A program made the position numbers and the translations under genes. Positions 55,751 to 63,348 of a stretch of 64,000 nt of DNA are shown one piece after another (position 1 is the first letter of the stretch; each line of letters opens with the position of its first letter). The stretch spans positions 1 through 64,000 of the forward strand of contig CALUJK010000018.1 of NCBI GenBank assembly GCA_944320945.1, written 5' to 3'. Origin of the DNA: an uncultured Bacteroides sp. Its GTDB lineage: Bacteria; Bacteroidota; Bacteroidia; Bacteroidales; Bacteroidaceae. The notes under the pieces are model-generated. The model saw nothing but the letters and a program-made list of their open reading frames with translations. It was not told the DNA's origin and searched no databases.

Positions 55751-57025
55751 TTATAGGGTATTAGATGATTCGTTCAGCAATGTCTCATAGCGGTGGTGCA
55801 GACACGTCTGCAAACGGCGATGAAGCGCCCGCATCTCCTCTGCGGAAATACCGCCCGCCTGCCGCCAGCGTTCCAACAAAGGGGCAGTAAGACGAAAGAC
55901 TTCTTCTTCGGTTGCTTCCAATTGTTGCATATAGCCTGTGCCCGAAGCATTATATAATTTCTCCCAATGCAGGTAACGTTCGGTCCCCATACCGGCATGA
56001 TAGGAGAATACACTGTCGGCCAACGCTTGTGACCATTGGCACAGCTGTGATGTCGTGCCTGCCGCTCCTTCACGGGCAAGCAACGGGGGTAATTCTCCGC
56101 CGCCAGTTTTCTTTAACCATACAGGCAATGTGACGCCCGTAGGCGGATAGCCCAACAACGTCCACATCGTAGTAAGTTCCGCCGCTTCACCCGGTTTTAC
56201 CCCCTGTACTACTACCGAGCAGGAGGTGCTTCGCCGTGGAATAAAGTCCTGGTCAACAAACCATCCGGAAGTATGCGGCGGATTGAATGCAGCGTCACGC
56301 AAATCAATGCCCAATTTACAATTACGGAACGAACGGGACACGTCGTGCAGGATGAAGTGTGGCGTCAGATTCCCGTCATCGGCAGCCTGTTTAAACCGAC
56401 GTTCGGCTTCCAGATAGCGCACCTGTCCGGCACCGGGTCCCGTGCCTGATACGGAGAAATTGGTACGCACAATATATCCATGCGGCGCATCCGCCGGATT
56501 ATTGGCATCGAACATCACGTAACTGTCGTAATCCACCTCAAACATCGCTGCCCCGCCCTTAGCGTCTATCACTCCCAAATTGGCTTCTATCAGCGAAGGC
56601 TTTGCCAGCGTATCAAGGAAATGCCGGAAGTCGTCCACCGTGGCACAAATCTCTAAAGCCCGATAGATAATGCGACCGTTGGCCGCCCCGCGTTCTTCTC
56701 CCTCTTTCACCGTTTCCAGATTGTACGACTGCGTATTCATCAGTGCAAAGCCGGCTTCGTTCATGCCTATCCATGCTTCGCGGCGATGGTGAAAATCATC
56801 GCTGTTCACCACCGCTACAAAAGCATATTTCTCGCCTTGCACATACGCTACATGATTACGCAAAAAATCTGTGTCGCGGTGTTTCCACAACAACGGACGG
56901 CCGTCAGGCGTCGCCTTACCCGACACCACGGCTGAAGTACATGCTCCTGCCGGCAATGTCGTAAGACACACCCACGCAATGAGCATGAACACTATGTTTT
57001 TAACTGAATTCATACGGATATTCAT
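55751..57025 (-). CDS. Exported C45-type Ntn hydrolase
   Basis: A 424-aa protein with a signal peptide ending at about residue 28 (AWVCLTTLPAGA), immediately followed by C29 (CTSAVVSGKATPDGRPLL). In C45/choloylglycine-type Ntn hydrolases the nucleophile Cys becomes N-terminal after processing, and DGRPLLWKHRDTD and GMNEAGFALMNTQSYN fit that family. Such enzymes cleave amide bonds, for example acyl-amino acids or conjugated bile acids, but the substrate is not predictable here. It precedes a GH3 gene by 12 nt, so the pair may act on one glycoconjugate. A -7 box lies at 57072-57079. Confidence 0.8.
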   Translation of the reverse strand: MNIRMNSVKNIVFMLIAWVCLTTLPAGACTSAVVSGKATPDGRPLLWKHRDTDFLRNHVAYVQGEKYAFVAVVNSDDFHHRREAWIGMNEAGFALMNTQSYNLETVKEGEERGAANGRIIYRALEICATVDDFRHFLDTLAKPSLIEANLGVIDAKGGAAMFEVDYDSYVMFDANNPADAPHGYIVRTNFSVSGTGPGAGQVRYLEAERRFKQAADDGNLTPHFILHDVSRSFRNCKLGIDLRDAAFNPPHTSGWFVDQDFIPRRSTSCSVVVQGVKPGEAAELTTMWTLLGYPPTGVTLPVWLKKTGGGELPPLLAREGAAGTTSQLCQWSQALADSVFSYHAGMGTERYLHWEKLYNASGTGYMQQLEATEEEVFRLTAPLLERWRQAGGISAEEMRALHRRLQTCLHHRYETLLNESSNTL

Positions 57026-57071
57026 TACAAGCCTCTTTTATGCCACCATAGCATTCAAAAGGACTTGCCTA

Positions 57072-57079
57072 CAAATATA
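57072..57079 (-). promoter_or_regulatory. Candidate -7 box of the C45/GH3 unit
   Basis: The minus strand reads TATATTTG 46 nt upstream of the start, next to the inverted-repeat element at 57087. Confidence 0.5.
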
Positions 57080-57086
57080 GCGGAAA

Positions 57087-57203
57087 AAGAAAGAGGCTGT
57101 ATCAAAATAAGTGCCGAATATCATTACGTATTGTCATGCAGAACAAAAGTGAAGCACGACAGTATGATATAGTCTGTGTCTATTTTGATATAACCTCTTT
57201 CTT
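57087..57203. repeat. MITE-like inverted repeat unit with GAGGCTGTATCAAAATA ends
   Basis: Arms of 23 nt at 57087-57109 and 57181-57203 match at 21 of 23 positions and enclose 71 nt. The arm contains GAGGCTGTATCAAAATA, like the stems at 28.2 kb and 0.1 kb. It separates the M56 gene from the C45/GH3 promoter and may serve as terminator; the size and terminal repeats also resemble a small non-autonomous mobile element. Confidence 0.65.
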
Positions 57204-57224
57204 ATGAAGAGTAAAGAATGCTGT

Positions 57225-58808
57225 CTATTTCTTCTCCGCAGCCTTCAGTTTCACTAAGACTACGCCGTTCTTGCCCTTTTCACCATAAGGCTTCGTGGAG
57301 TTTTCGTCTTTCAGCACTTTAATGCTCTCTATGGTCGAAGGGTCGATTTTGCTAAGTCCAGAGGCGTCAATCTCTTTACCATCAAGGAGAAAAAGCAGAG
57401 AATCCTTTTGGCTATCAACATTTTTCTTGGTATCCGTATTTAAACGGAACATAACAGGTATTGTATATTTCACTGCCACCGCCTTGCCATCCTGCATACC
57501 GGGTGTCCAACGGGGCATGGAGCTTATCACACGAACGGCCTCAGCATCCAGGTCCTTATCCACGCCACGTACTACAGACGGATTCGTTATATTACCTTCT
57601 TTATCAACGACAAACTGCACCACTACACGTCCTTGTTTCTTCGCCTTCTTGGCAGCTTCCGGATACCGAACATTTTTAGACAGGTATTTCAACAGTTCAT
57701 TGACCCCACCGGGATACTCCGGCATTTTGTCCACCTCATTATAAATATTGTCATCAGCAGTCACCTCCACCGGCTTTCCTACCAGCGTCAAAGGAACGCC
57801 TGTCACCGCCGTATCTCCGGCAGCAACAGCGTTTTTCTCCGCATTTGTTTCGGCAATTGTCACCAAATCATTAACTTTGGCATTTGAAATCTCCCGAGTC
57901 ACTTCTGAGACTTCGGGACGGGCAAAGGCAGTCACGGCAATGGCTGCCACCGGAAGTACATAAAGATACTTCAGACGTGCCCACGAACTCGATTTTTCTT
58001 TCGTCATCATGGTAATACGTTTTTTAAGTTTACTGTGATTAAAGCTGTTGGCCATAGAGTAGAGCCTTGTGCCGACAGCTTTTTTAATTAATAATAGTTG
58101 ATATTGTTTTGCATCGATGCCTTGATTGATAACGGCTTCGTCCGCCTCATATTCGTGTATGTTCTGCAATTCTTGCTTCAGCAGCCACGAAGCGGGGTTA
58201 AACCACTGAAAAAAGATACATACATCTGCCAGCAGCAAGTCAAGCGAATGACGGCGACGGATGTGTGCCAACTCATGGGTCAGGATTTCACGGCCGTTCT
58301 CTTCCAAATCTTTTCGGGAAATGACAATGAATTTCAACCAACTGAACGGAGCTATTTCGCGATTGTGCACCAACAGCGTCGCTTTATCCGCCGCATTTGG
58401 CACATACCGGCAGATATCCTCCCGCCGACCGGAACGAAGCAGCAGTGCCAAACGTCCCAACGAATAGAGATTACGGCAAACGAAAAACACAATACCGCAA
58501 ACATATATCCACATCACCCCTTGTACCCACCAAGGGATGGTAGCTTGTGGTGCTACCGCTTCGACTGCATCCATTGACCCAACCAGCGAAAGCCATTCCT
58601 CCAGCGTCAGTAGTGTATTTTGCACGCCGGTCGGTTGTTTCACACTGATTTCCACCAATGGCAACAGGCACGACCACAGCAAAATGCCCAACAACGCAAA
58701 GCGGTTAAAGCGATGAAATGTCTCCCGACTCAACAGCAGGCGGTAAAACAGATAGAATATCGCCAGGCAGACAGCAGACTTTATGATATAAACTAAGAAG
58801 ATGCCCAT
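57225..58808 (-). CDS. M56 (BlaR1-type) metallopeptidase with TonB C-terminal domain
   Basis: From ATG at 58808 the protein has 527 aa. Membrane helices at about 3-22, 36-53, 95-115 precede the peptidase motif HELAH (residues 178-182), with EYEADE downstream as further metal ligand; a fourth helix lies near 280-295. A TonB C-terminal domain follows (about 375-465: YPEAAKKAKKQGRVVVQFVV, SMPRWTPGMQDGKAV), then a short plug-like end (SIKVLKDENSTKPYGEKGK). Such proteins sense an envelope signal and cleave the BlaI repressor. It starts 7 nt after the blaI stop. A start at 58868 would lie inside blaI and is less likely. Confidence 0.88.
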   Translation of the reverse strand: MGIFLVYIIKSAVCLAIFYLFYRLLLSRETFHRFNRFALLGILLWSCLLPLVEISVKQPTGVQNTLLTLEEWLSLVGSMDAVEAVAPQATIPWWVQGVMWIYVCGIVFFVCRNLYSLGRLALLLRSGRREDICRYVPNAADKATLLVHNREIAPFSWLKFIVISRKDLEENGREILTHELAHIRRRHSLDLLLADVCIFFQWFNPASWLLKQELQNIHEYEADEAVINQGIDAKQYQLLLIKKAVGTRLYSMANSFNHSKLKKRITMMTKEKSSSWARLKYLYVLPVAAIAVTAFARPEVSEVTREISNAKVNDLVTIAETNAEKNAVAAGDTAVTGVPLTLVGKPVEVTADDNIYNEVDKMPEYPGGVNELLKYLSKNVRYPEAAKKAKKQGRVVVQFVVDKEGNITNPSVVRGVDKDLDAEAVRVISSMPRWTPGMQDGKAVAVKYTIPVMFRLNTDTKKNVDSQKDSLLFLLDGKEIDASGLSKIDPSTIESIKVLKDENSTKPYGEKGKNGVVLVKLKAAEKK

Positions 58809-58815
58809 ATTCGAA

Positions 58816-59202
58816 TCATTTTTTGTGCCCCGGTTCTCCGGTCGTTCCGTCCTTTTCCACCTCGGCAATCAACCGCTTCAATTCATCTAACGAGATATCC
58901 TCTTCCTGCACCAGCGATGAAACTGCGTTGAGATACGAATTATTGAAATATTTACTGATAACACCCTTCAGCGTGCGACGACTGAAATCGTCACGGCTCA
59001 CCGCTGCATAATATTGGAAAGTGCCCCGATGTGCTTTGTGAGCGACAAAGCCCTTTTCTTCCAATCCGCGCACTATGGTAGAAATCGTATTGAAGTGCGG
59101 CCGCGGCTCTTCGTAGAACGTCACTATCTCTTTTACAAACAACGGACCCTTTTCCCAAAAGAATCCCATAATTTCTTCTTCTTTGGATGTCAGTTTCTTC
59201 AT
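58816..59202 (-). CDS. BlaI/MecI-family transcriptional repressor
   Basis: A 128-aa repressor: an N-terminal winged helix (about residues 1-75; LTSKEEEIMGFFWEKGPLFV, NTISTIVRGLEEKGFVAHK) and a C-terminal dimerisation part (ISKYFNNSYLNAVSSLVQEE). BlaI proteins dissociate from DNA after cleavage by the M56 partner, here the next gene. No beta-lactamase gene is adjacent, so the regulated genes may be envelope genes elsewhere. An inverted repeat at 59255-59319 is a candidate operator. Confidence 0.92.
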   Translation of the reverse strand: MKKLTSKEEEIMGFFWEKGPLFVKEIVTFYEEPRPHFNTISTIVRGLEEKGFVAHKAHRGTFQYYAAVSRDDFSRRTLKGVISKYFNNSYLNAVSSLVQEEDISLDELKRLIAEVEKDGTTGEPGHKK

Positions 59203-59254
59203 TTTCCTTCTATTTTCAGAGGTTTCGTAATCATATCGGTTATTACATCACAAT

Positions 59255-59319
59255 GTATAACTATATTTATTAGTTTTACAACATCCGTTGCCGTTAAATA
59301 AACTAAAGACTATAGTTAC
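59255..59319. promoter_or_regulatory. Candidate BlaI operator (interrupted dyad)
   Basis: GTATAACTATA...TTAGTTT near 59255-59276 pairs imperfectly with AAACTAAAGACTATAGTTAC at 59300-59319 in inverse orientation. It lies upstream of blaI in the space shared with the porin gene. The sequence is not a clear TACAnnTGTA BlaI site, so the assignment is tentative. Confidence 0.4.
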
Positions 59320-59436
59320 AGCACCCGGTTTACATACAACATCTACACCTTATTCTATAATTAGAAAAGATTTTCTCTAAAAAACGTACGTAACATGCCG
59401 AAAATCAGACGATGTAACAGGAATGAAACATTTATG

Positions 59437-59469
59437 TTGCACAAACACAATACATATTTCGTACCTTTG
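59437..59469 (+). promoter_or_regulatory. Promoter of the porin gene
   Basis: TTG at 59437-59439 and TACCTTTG at 59462-59469 are 22 nt apart. The -7 box is 32 nt before the start codon. Confidence 0.6.
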
Positions 59470-59501
59470 CGGCCGAAAATTAAAATCCACAAAGAAACAT
59501 C

Positions 59502-60557
59502 ATGAAAAAAAGCTTGCTGATACTGCTCGTCAGCCTGTTGACAGTAAACATACAGGCACAGAACACACGTACCAACGAAGACGGGAAACGCATTGACAAA
59601 AAGAAGCTGGAAAAGAAAGATTACATTCCCGAAATACACGGTACCCTCCGTGCCAAGTATGAATATCAGCCGCAGATGGGTGCCGGACGCTTCGAAGTGC
59701 GTAATGCACGTGTCAGCATCACCGGTAATGTACTGCCGATTGTGGCATATAAAGCAGAAATAGACCTCTCGGACGAAGGAAGCATCAAGATGCTTGATGC
59801 ATATGCACGCATCTTCCCGGTAAAAGGACTGACGGTAACCGCCGGACAGATGCGCGTGCCGTTCACCATCGATGCACACCGCTCGCCGCACCAACAATTC
59901 TTTGCCAACCGCTCGTTCATCGCCAAACAGGTGGGCAATGTGCGCGATGTCGGTTTGACACTGGGATACAAGTTACCCATCGAATTACCTTTCAACATCG
60001 AAGCCGGTATATACAACGGCTCGGGACTGACCAACCAGAAAGTATGGCACAAGGAAGTGAATTACTCTGCCAAAGCACAAATCTACCCCGTGGAGGGATG
60101 GAACATGACCTTCAGCGTGCAAGGCATACAGCCTGAAGAAGTATGGATGCGCTCGTATGACTTCGGTACTTACTACGAAGTGGGACGCATACACATCGAG
60201 GGAGAATATCTATACAAACAATATTCACACAATGCCTTTAAGGACGTGCATGCCGTGAACAGCTTCGTAAACTACGACCTGCCGCTGAAGAAAGCATTCA
60301 CCAAGATGTCTTTCCTGATGCGCTACGACATGATGACCGACCAGAGCGATGCCAAGACCACCGACGAAGAAAGCGGCGCACTCATCACCACCGACTACAA
60401 ACGTCATCGGTTGACCGGAGGTATCACCTTGAGCCTGAGCAAAGCTTTCAGCACCGACCTGCGTCTGAACTACGAAAAGTATTTCTACCCCGAAGGCAGC
60501 ATTGCCAAAGAATCCGAACAGGACAAGATTGTAGTGGAACTGATGGTACGCTTCTAA
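59502..60557 (+). CDS. Phosphate-selective porin O/P-type outer-membrane protein
   Basis: A 351-aa protein with a signal peptide (about residues 1-19, LLTVNIQAQ) and a porin O/P-type barrel. Characteristic segments are YIPEIHGTLRAKYEYQPQ, FEVRNARVSITGNV, KMLDAYARIFPVKGL and TAGQMRVPFTIDAHRSP, ending with an aromatic C-terminus (ELMVRF). Phosphate or polyphosphate passage is the namesake role of the family but is not proven in Bacteroides. It is a single gene converging on ispF with 12 nt between stops. Confidence 0.85.
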   Translation: MKKSLLILLVSLLTVNIQAQNTRTNEDGKRIDKKKLEKKDYIPEIHGTLRAKYEYQPQMGAGRFEVRNARVSITGNVLPIVAYKAEIDLSDEGSIKMLDAYARIFPVKGLTVTAGQMRVPFTIDAHRSPHQQFFANRSFIAKQVGNVRDVGLTLGYKLPIELPFNIEAGIYNGSGLTNQKVWHKEVNYSAKAQIYPVEGWNMTFSVQGIQPEEVWMRSYDFGTYYEVGRIHIEGEYLYKQYSHNAFKDVHAVNSFVNYDLPLKKAFTKMSFLMRYDMMTDQSDAKTTDEESGALITTDYKRHRLTGGITLSLSKAFSTDLRLNYEKYFYPEGSIAKESEQDKIVVELMVRF

Positions 60558-60569
60558 CAAAAACGGCCT

Positions 60570-61055
60570 TTACTTTTGTATCAACACGACGGCATAGGCC
60601 GAAATGCCTTCTTCGCGTCCCGTAAATCCTAACCGTTCTGTAGTGGTGGCTTTGATGGATACATCTTCTTCATCAATGCCCATCACGCGAGCCAGCGTCT
60701 GCTGCATGACTGGGATATGCGCTTTCAGTTTGGGGCGCTCGGCACAGACGGTGGCATCGACATTACCTACCGTGTAGCCCTTTTCGGCTATCAGCTGCAC
60801 GGTTTTCTTCAACAATATCTTACTGTCTACATTCTCAAACTCATCGGCCGTATCGGGAAAATGATAACCGATGTCACGCATGTGTGCAGCGCCAAGTAAA
60901 GCGTCACAGATGGCGTGTATCAACACATCGGCATCGCTATGCCCAAGCAATCCTTTCTCATGCTCCAAGCGGATGCCGCCCAACCATAACTCACGGCCTT
61001 CTACCAGCCGATGAACATCAAAGCCGAAACCTACACGAATTTTCATATACTGCAT
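60570..61055 (-). CDS. ispF: 2-C-methyl-D-erythritol 2,4-cyclodiphosphate synthase
   Basis: A 161-aa enzyme of the non-mevalonate isoprenoid pathway, with family motifs GFDVHRLVEGRELWLGG (metal ligands D13 and H15), LGHSDADVLIHAICDALLGA (further His) and ATTTERLGFTGREEGISAYA. IspF is a trimer that closes the cyclodiphosphate of CDP-methylerythritol 2-phosphate. Translation could start at M1 or M4. The -7 box TACCTTTG is at 61076-61083. Confidence 0.96.
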   Translation of the reverse strand: MQYMKIRVGFGFDVHRLVEGRELWLGGIRLEHEKGLLGHSDADVLIHAICDALLGAAHMRDIGYHFPDTADEFENVDSKILLKKTVQLIAEKGYTVGNVDATVCAERPKLKAHIPVMQQTLARVMGIDEEDVSIKATTTERLGFTGREEGISAYAVVLIQK

Positions 61056-61075
61056 TTATAAGTTATACTTTAAGA

Positions 61076-61083
61076 CAAAGGTA
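61076..61083 (-). promoter_or_regulatory. Candidate -7 box of ispF
   Basis: The minus strand reads TACCTTTG, 21 nt upstream of the start codon. No -33 box visible. Confidence 0.5.
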
Positions 61084-61139
61084 AATATAAATAAAGAAAA
61101 GAGAAAGAAATGGCAAAGGAGAAAGATTCAGAACAGAAG

Positions 61140-61299
61140 TTTGTACAAATACATTACTTTATAAGAAACACCCCTTACACCGCTTCAGAAGATATTGTGA
61201 CGGGGGGGTTGTTCCGAAGCCTTTCGGAGCACGAACGAAGTTAACTTGGAACGCGCTAGCAAAGGCTTGGAAGCACGCTCCGAAAGGCTTCGGAACAAA
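61140..61299 (+). repeat. Dispersed palindromic element, copy C
   Basis: Core at 61208-61299 (92 nt): GTTGTTCCGAAGCCTTTCGG at the left and its near-perfect inverse at the right. The centre AAGTTAACTT is shared with copy A. The leader from 61140 reads TTTGTACAAATACATTACTT and includes CACCGCTTCAGAAGATATTG before a G-run. A similar TTTGTACGTACATTTTACC sequence follows the core at 61320-61338, so the element may be bounded by related direct repeats. It occupies the gap between ispF and the FAH-family gene. Confidence 0.8.
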
Positions 61300-61439
61300 C
61301 AGGCAACAATGCCGCACTTTTTTGTACGTACATTTTACCATCCGCGAAACAAAACTGCCGGATTACAAACAGATGTTTCCGGAAACAATGATATAAGAAG
61401 ATACGATGAAACTACAGCGAGAGTTGTCAACTGAGGCTC

Positions 61440-62057
61440 TCAACGGATATGGAAATCCAGCAGTTTCTCATCCCCCAGATAACCTTGCAAATGCTGCCCG
61501 ATGCTGACAGGGCCGACACCGGCCGGAGTGCCGGTAAAGAGCAAGTCACCCATCTTCAACGTCATGAAGCGGCTGACATAAGCGATGATATCATCCACCC
61601 GAAACAGCATGTCTGCCGTAGAACCGTGCTGTACAGTCTGCCCGTCGATGTCCAAACGGAAGTCCAATTGCTGCACATCTCCGCCGGCTTGCTCCAAAGG
61701 AATGAAAGTGCCGATGGCTGCCGATCCGTCAAATCCTTTACAGATTTCCCACGGCAACCCGTTCTCGCGGGCATCCCGCTGCAAATCGCGCGCAGTAAAG
61801 TCGATGCCGATAGTCACCGCATCATAATAACGGTGGGCAAAACGGGGCGCAATGCACTTGCCCAACCGGCAAATGCGCACTACCACTTCTGTCTCATATT
61901 CTATCTCGCGGGAAAAGTCCGGCAGGAAAAAAGGCTTGCCATCCCGCAAGATGGAGGAATCCGGCTTCATGAAAATAACCGGTTCTGTATTTACACGGTC
62001 GTGCCCCAGCTCGCGGTTGTGCAGGGCATAATTCATTCCTACGGCTATAATTTTCAT
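61440..62057 (-). CDS. Fumarylacetoacetate hydrolase-family protein
   Basis: A 205-aa FAH-fold protein, the short form typical of FAHD1-like acylpyruvases and related decarboxylases. Seen motifs are AVGMNYALHNRELG, EPVIFMKPDSSIL, REIEYETEVVVRI (metal-binding Glu pair), GIDFTARDLQ and GDLLFTGTPAGVGPV. Acylpyruvate hydrolase or oxaloacetate decarboxylase activity is the likely range. Its start overlaps the rex stop as ATGA, so it is translated with Rex and may take part in redox-linked metabolism. Confidence 0.88.
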   Translation of the reverse strand: MKIIAVGMNYALHNRELGHDRVNTEPVIFMKPDSSILRDGKPFFLPDFSREIEYETEVVVRICRLGKCIAPRFAHRYYDAVTIGIDFTARDLQRDARENGLPWEICKGFDGSAAIGTFIPLEQAGGDVQQLDFRLDIDGQTVQHGSTADMLFRVDDIIAYVSRFMTLKMGDLLFTGTPAGVGPVSIGQHLQGYLGDEKLLDFHIR

Positions 62058-62719
62058 TTTTTCACTTCATTAAAGTTCAGCCGGTTAAACATCAAGGCCA
62101 AATGGGCATACAGGGAAGTATTCTGCACTACAATATGCTCCGGCACGCGGATGCGGAACGGTGTAAAGTTCCACACGGCCTTTATGCCGCCTGCCACCAT
62201 CTTGTCCGTAATGCTTTGGGCAATCTCGATGGGAACGGTCAGCACGCCGATATTTACGTCATACTCCACGCGCTTCTGCTCAAAAGTGTCCGAATGGAAA
62301 ATGGGTATGCCGTTGAGTGATGTGCCCACCAGCTGCGGGTTCACGTCGAATGCCGCCACGATTTCCAAACCGAAGTGCCGCAAACCGGTATCGCTCAACA
62401 ATGCACCTCCCAAGCTACCCACACCGAAAAGAAAAGCCTTGTGACTCTCCGTAAAACCCAAAAAGTCCTCCAATACAGCAATCAGGGTATCTACCTCATA
62501 GCCTACGCGCGTACGTCCGGATATATTGACGTATGACAAATCTTTAGCTATTTGTGAAGCATCAATGTTGATTTCTTTGGATATTTGTGTGGACGAAACA
62601 AAGCGCTCTCCCCGCTGCTTTAACAACTTGACATTAGAAAGATACCACGGCAACCTGCGCAATGTAGGTTCAGGAACTTTCGCTTCTTCCTTTTTGGCTG
62701 ACGAATTGCTCATGAGCAA
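62054..62719 (-). CDS. rex: Redox-sensing transcriptional repressor Rex
   Basis: A 221-aa Rex protein: N-terminal winged helix (about residues 18-85; LRRLPWYLSNVKLL, QISKEINIDASQIAKDLSYV) and a Rossmann domain (about 90-221) with FLFGVGSLGGALL for NAD(H). Rex leaves its operators when NADH is high and thereby frees fermentative and respiratory genes. A half-site TTGTGAA lies at 62769-62775 next to its own -7 box, suggesting autoregulation. The FAH-family gene follows with a 4-nt overlap. Confidence 0.94.
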   Translation of the reverse strand: MLMSNSSAKKEEAKVPEPTLRRLPWYLSNVKLLKQRGERFVSSTQISKEINIDASQIAKDLSYVNISGRTRVGYEVDTLIAVLEDFLGFTESHKAFLFGVGSLGGALLSDTGLRHFGLEIVAAFDVNPQLVGTSLNGIPIFHSDTFEQKRVEYDVNIGVLTVPIEIAQSITDKMVAGGIKAVWNFTPFRIRVPEHIVVQNTSLYAHLALMFNRLNFNEVKK

Positions 62720-62768
62720 TGTGTTTTTTTAGTTCGTTTCAGGGATGTATATTCAGATTCATTACCTT

Positions 62769-62807
62769 TTGTGAAAGACAAAAGTACGTTTTTTTTCGGA
62801 CTTGCAA
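62769..62807 (-). promoter_or_regulatory. Promoter of rex with a possible Rex half-site
   Basis: The minus strand carries TTG (62805-62807) and TACTTTTG (62779-62786), 18 nt apart. The plus strand reads TTGTGAA at 62769-62775, the left half of the Rex consensus; no good second half is seen. Confidence 0.5.
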
Positions 62808-62829
62808 GACGAATGACGGGGAATTTCAG

Positions 62830-62837
62830 TACTTTTG
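62830..62837 (+). promoter_or_regulatory. Candidate -7 box of the SUI1-like gene
   Basis: TACTTTTG lies 30 nt before the start. The palindrome CTTGCAAG (62801-62808) lies between this and the divergent rex promoter and provides TTG on both strands. Confidence 0.5.
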
Positions 62838-62867
62838 CTTCTCTTTTCCCTTAAAAATTGAACTATT

Positions 62868-63227
62868 ATGGCCCGAAATGAAAAGAACAACAACTGGAAA
62901 GAACGTCTGAATGTGGTGTATTCCACAAATCCTGACTTTCAATATGAAACCGAAGCTACCGAAGAAGCTGAAACGTTGCCTCCCACACAACAGAAGTTGC
63001 GCGTACAATTGGACCGCCGGAACCGCGGCGGCAAGGTGGTGACCCTCATCACGGGATTTGTGGGAACAGATGACGACCTGAAAGAGCTGGGACGGCTGCT
63101 GAAACAAAAATGCGGCGTAGGCGGCAGTGCGAAGGATGGAGAAATTATCATACAGGGTGATTTCAAGCAGAAAGTCACCGAATTGCTGAAACAGGCAGGA
63201 TACACACGAACCAAAACGGCAGGATGA
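62868..63227 (+). CDS. SUI1/eIF1-like translation factor (YciH family)
   Basis: The 119-aa protein has a flexible N-terminus (about 1-40) and a SUI1 domain (about 42-115) with LRVQLDRRNRGGKVVTLITG, LKELGRLLKQKCGVGGSAKD and IIIQGDFKQKVTELLKQAGY. Eukaryotic eIF1 checks start codons; the bacterial YciH family is thought to act on initiation complexes, but its role is less clear. It is divergent from rex and has its own promoter. Confidence 0.92.
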   Translation: MARNEKNNNWKERLNVVYSTNPDFQYETEATEEAETLPPTQQKLRVQLDRRNRGGKVVTLITGFVGTDDDLKELGRLLKQKCGVGGSAKDGEIIIQGDFKQKVTELLKQAGYTRTKTAG

Positions 63228-63231
63228 AAAC

Positions 63232-63262
63232 TTGATATTCTCCTGCGTTATATGTATCTTTG
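63232..63262 (+). promoter_or_regulatory. Promoter of the Stealth-type gene
   Basis: CTTG with TTG at 63232-63234, then TATCTTTG at 63255-63262, 20 nt apart: a good consensus match. The leader has a short frame MNIEESYQKTKHKRNS (63297-63347) ending just before the Stealth start. Confidence 0.65.
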
Positions 63263-63348
63263 TCCCGATATATCAACCAGAACTTGTCCAAACGCGATGA
63301 ATATAGAAGAATCTTATCAAAAAACGAAACATAAAAGAAATTCATAAT

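Noticed and set aside
56930..56950. Lipoprotein signal in the C45-type hydrolase
   Set aside because: The sequence before the Cys (PAGA) is a poor lipobox, and the family uses this Cys as the N-terminal nucleophile.
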